Source: JASJBU01 sp965372385
GTDB taxonomy: Bacteria > Pseudomonadota > Gammaproteobacteria > Chromatiales > Chromatiaceae
NCBI GenBank assembly: GCA_965372385.1
Contig: CBDVCD010000123.1
Location: 1 to 9,536 of the forward strand
Direction: 5' to 3'
DNA: 9,536 nt
Shown here: piece after piece, positions 8,101 through 9,536 of the stretch
Numbering within the stretch: the first letter of the stretch is position 1
How the letters are laid out: each line of letters opens with the position of its first letter
The notes under the pieces: generated by a model
Told to the model about the DNA's origin: nothing
Databases searched by the model: none
What the model saw: the letters and a program-made list of their open reading frames with translations, nothing else
Program-made: the position numbers and the translations under genes

Positions 8101-8944
8101 TCTCCGGTCGCTGAGTTCTTGGTCTGGCTTCGAGCACCTGATGATAATAAAAATCCAGGTGACGCTGGGTAAACTGGTTTATCTTCTGCTGGGCCTTTTC
8201 GTATAACTTGAGAAAGACCATAAACAGACCAGTGGCCGATGCATGTTGTTGACTTGACAGACTGTCCTGCAGATAGGCAGGCACCAAGTGTTTTAGATTG
8301 GTGATAGCCTTACGAAAGGCATAAAAGGCTGTACGCAACTGCTGTTTACGCTGCCCCTCGTCAGCGACTTCACCCGTCAGTCTGGAATATACGAATCGTT
8401 CACCCTCCCGCGTTATTCCCCAGACCGGGCCAAACTGGGACAGATCGGCCTGCTCACCACTACCCTTGTCCTGCGCCAGCTGATCCATCACGCCGCAGAT
8501 GGTCTGCAACTCGTTAGCAAGTTTCTCTTCCACCAGGGCATGGATCTTCTGCCTCAATGACATGCCAGAACGATGTTGAACCCGGCTAAGTCTCATTAAC
8601 CAGAAATTTATCTTGCCTGCCCATTGCAGGACAAGGCGGGCCAACCGCTCTTCGGTATGATCCGTATAAAAATGCAGGAATTCCGCTTCAGCCCGTTTCA
8701 GATCGGTACTAAGGATCATGGACATGATCACCGCCTCATCCATGCTAAACAGATCCGCCCAGTTGCCGTTGATCTGATTGTTCAGATTGTAAAATCTGAT
8801 CTCAGCGGCAATTTCAGCCGCCATCGCCAGCAACTCTTCAAACAAGAGCTCATCTACATTGAAATCGTCGACCTGCAGGGCGGGAGCAATGCGGTCCGCC
8901 TGAGCGGTACCATCGGTAATTCGCGTATTGGCCCATTCAACCAT
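5135..8944 (-). CDS. Large eCIS baseplate J-like protein, Afp11-type (1269 aa)
   Basis: I choose the ATG at 8944-8942, preceded by GAGGA at 7-nt spacing, over an in-frame TTG at 8965 with no ribosome site. The N-terminal half is mostly helical and ends in FLKLYEKAQQ...RHLDFYYHQVL (about 244-271), a block typical of this wedge family. Residues about 866-945 (FFYL...AWFYLAGDSW...SGIVTLDIP...YWLRVSA) match the middle domain of J-like proteins. The most diagnostic stretch is about 1017-1075 (ERLRHKNRALTAWDYERLVLERFPQLAKVKC followed by PGHVLIVVVP), the C-terminal core of Afp11-type/gp6-like wedges. It would form the inner wedge ring joined to gp25 and the spike. It lies between gp25 and the fibre-like gene, as expected. 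I judge it large for a J-like wedge protein. The class is confident, the Afp number less so. Confidence 0.9.
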   Translation of the reverse strand: MVEWANTRITDGTAQADRIAPALQVDDFNVDELLFEELLAMAAEIAAEIRFYNLNNQINGNWADLFSMDEAVIMSMILSTDLKRAEAEFLHFYTDHTEERLARLVLQWAGKINFWLMRLSRVQHRSGMSLRQKIHALVEEKLANELQTICGVMDQLAQDKGSGEQADLSQFGPVWGITREGERFVYSRLTGEVADEGQRKQQLRTAFYAFRKAITNLKHLVPAYLQDSLSSQQHASATGLFMVFLKLYEKAQQKINQFTQRHLDFYYHQVLEARPRTQRPESVYLRFTTKPGTESALIQKATEFTAGKDESLKEIVYRAENDLLVGDARIKALRTLHLQHDNLISPETELDYVTRIKTASPPMPEPGETQPSSSWHLFGADRRGSGGDDAEIGFALASPLLLLQEGVRRIELSLYLEDRGSSNADDMISRLSDSTSRAAFRQQFGKILSRYLLCGRSWLSEENRRRINAKAEALLEEGSVSLLDQDWQGLFYRLLKNAFNIRLSVEMGWLEISDYVIAPLNQGKMTHGTGIKIIFTLGQEVPPIVPAIEATLADLFPAELPLLSCCINPQTNFYPYTLFEALCIEKMIIDVDVKGVRNTLAYNNHGQLDPSKPFQPFGPFPTCSSYLVVGNYEIAGKRLTDLKLNLEWGELPFNSGGFAEYYRNYAGDYGDRSFKGRFEALVDGEWRAREGDRAQPVCLFDSERVDGGLRRERVFDVDLFDDLKPIDSRLNEEEFSYSLKMRNGFFRLALVEPATAFGHTVYPELLTRVLTQNARLKKPLDTPNQPYTPNINRISLDYRARAEINPLLDGSVADGVSADALFHIHPFGVEALYPGAQDKPLYLLPQYAYQGNLFIGIEANDLSGALTLFFYLTDDVVRQYSDKDPEIAWFYLAGDSWRQLSADRIHLDTTAGFLSSGIVTLDIPADMERSDRIMPGELYWLRVSARKDLHGFCSCYAIQPHAVKLTRVLHDRHSAIARPPAAGKWQPMATIPGIDGIYQAGQPFAGRIKESRSELTTRLAERLRHKNRALTAWDYERLVLERFPQLAKVKCFSHMTSTSKTPRPGHVLIVVVPKFDSAVTAACEKLMVSSLELHGIKEFVQGLATPFLRIEVRNPVYEQVQVRCTVRFSGGFKSGFYFNRLDHDISNFICPWRETGYRARFGWSIRQKDIESYIRGLDYVEFSTDFSMLHITQDNAGCYSLGDTARDRQDAKVVIGPRYPWSLAVPARQHYIEATTSARPIEPQVTGIDELEIGNTFIIIGNSGYGEKE

Positions 8945-8951
8945 CCGCCAA

Positions 8952-8956
8952 TCCTC
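8952..8956 (-). promoter_or_regulatory. Ribosome binding site that sets the start of the large J-like gene
   Basis: GAGGA on the minus strand, 7 nt before the ATG at 8944-8942. It favours that start over the upstream TTG (8965-8963), whose flank has no purine tract. Confidence 0.65.
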
Positions 8957-8979
8957 GGATAACAAATTGTTTAGGTAGC

Positions 8980-9411
8980 TCAGACACGCACATGACTACC
9001 CTCGATGAAATAAAAGGGGTAGACCACATTACTGCGGGTATTGGTCTTGCGAATGGTGTAATTGAGCTGAATGTCGATTCTGCCGTTGTAGACGTCTTCC
9101 ACACCGACCTCAATTGCCTCCAGGTTGATACGGGGTTCATAAAACAGGACGGCCCTTTCGATCACATCCCTGATTTCGGTAATGGTGGTTTCATTGATGG
9201 TTTCAAACACCATGTCATGCAGACCACAGCCATACCCAGGGTGCATGATACGTTCACCAGGGCGGGTCGAGAGCAGGATAGCCAGGCTCTCCTGGATATC
9301 CTCCTCTTCAGCCACCATCTTCACATCCATTGTACCGCCTTGTTTATGAAACTCCGGCGGAAAGCTCCAGCCGACACCGAGAAATCTTTTATCTCTATCC
9401 GCATCCGCCAT
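8980..9411 (-). CDS. GPW/gp25-like baseplate wedge protein (143 aa)
   Basis: A full-length member of the gp25/GPW family (Afp9-like, TssE-related), the small wedge subunit that helps start sheath polymerisation. The N-terminal FLGVGWSFPPEF (residues 10-21) is typical of eCIS members and supports the first ATG over the Met at residue 28. The core motif is EEDIQESLAILLSTRPGERI (36-55) followed by MHPGYGCGLHDMVFE (56-70); YEPRI (91-95) is the conserved family signature. Length matches the family. It starts 13 nt after the PAAR stop, and AGGGA overlapping that stop at 10-nt spacing is its only visible ribosome site, so coupling is likely. It is followed 35 nt later by the large J-like gene. Confidence 0.93.
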   Translation of the reverse strand: MADADRDKRFLGVGWSFPPEFHKQGGTMDVKMVAEEEDIQESLAILLSTRPGERIMHPGYGCGLHDMVFETINETTITEIRDVIERAVLFYEPRINLEAIEVGVEDVYNGRIDIQLNYTIRKTNTRSNVVYPFYFIEGSHVRV

Positions 9412-9424
9412 GACAACCCAGTCC

Positions 9425-9536
9425 CTATCCGCCGATCATGACAGTGGCGGCGCCCAACACGATGCTCCCTCCGTGTACGGTGGTATCGCCCATTCTGACC
9501 GCCGGTTTGTTACTGATCATGACGGTGGCTGAACCT
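9425..9536 (-). CDS. PAAR-domain spike-tip protein (partial, N-terminus beyond right edge)
   Basis: The last 36 codons before a TAG at 9427-9425 read GSATVMISNKPAVRMGDTTV followed by HGGSIVLGAATVMIGG. This is the classic C-terminal PAAR repeat pattern (MGD, HGG, I..G...V.I.G), whose His contributes to metal binding in known PAAR tips. The protein caps the central spike and sharpens it for membrane puncture (Afp10-like). It precedes gp25, the reverse of the afp9-afp10 order in the Serratia Afp cluster. The gene runs off the window, so its length and any N-terminal fusion cannot be seen. Confidence 0.9.
   Translation of the reverse strand, partial: GSATVMISNKPAVRMGDTTVHGGSIVLGAATVMIGG

Noticed and set aside
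8945..8965. TTG start for the large J-like gene
   Set aside because: The downstream ATG has a well-placed GAGGA. The TTG has nothing comparable.
8992..9441. Plus-strand ORF of 149 codons
   Set aside because: Mirror of the gp25-like gene, which is unmistakable on the minus strand.

Overview
The window holds part of one minus-strand operon for a contractile injection system of the extracellular (eCIS; Afp/PVC/MAC-like) class. Read 5'->3' on the minus strand (right to left here), the genes are: the C-terminus of a PAAR spike-tip protein (cut by the right edge), a GPW/gp25-like baseplate protein, a very large baseplate J-like (Afp11-type) protein, a 272-residue tail-fibre-like protein of unknown function, a second baseplate wedge protein (Afp12-type), and a contractile injection system tape measure protein that runs off the left edge. 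The tape measure gene is open for 507 codons to the window edge.

Layout. 9536-8980: PAAR end and gp25, 13 nt apart. 8944-5135: J-like protein 1, starting 35 nt after the gp25 stop. 5151-4333: fibre-like protein, whose start overlaps the end of J-like protein 1 by 17 nt. 4332-4029: the only sizeable non-coding gap, filled almost entirely by a roughly 240-bp element with near-perfect 19-bp terminal inverted repeats and a long internal hairpin. It looks like a non-autonomous mobile element (MITE-like) or a dispersed intergenic repeat. 4028-1527: Afp12-type protein. 1523-1: tape measure protein, starting 3 nt after the preceding stop and in the same frame.

Function. These proteins would build the baseplate end of a contractile particle. 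PAAR caps the spike, gp25 and the two J-like proteins form the wedges, the tape measure protein sets tube length, and the fibre-like protein is a candidate for target binding or baseplate decoration. Tube, sheath, LysM and spike (VgrG-like) genes are expected beyond the right edge. The AAA+ ATPase, the terminator and possibly effectors are expected beyond the left edge. The tape measure family is what favours eCIS over a classical T6SS or a simple phage tail.

Organism. Moderate GC, Gram-negative-style gene packing and the look of the inverted-repeat element suggest a proteobacterium, perhaps a gammaproteobacterium. No marker gene is present, so this is a weak inference. I saw no tRNA, rRNA, CRISPR array, transposase or convincing promoter.
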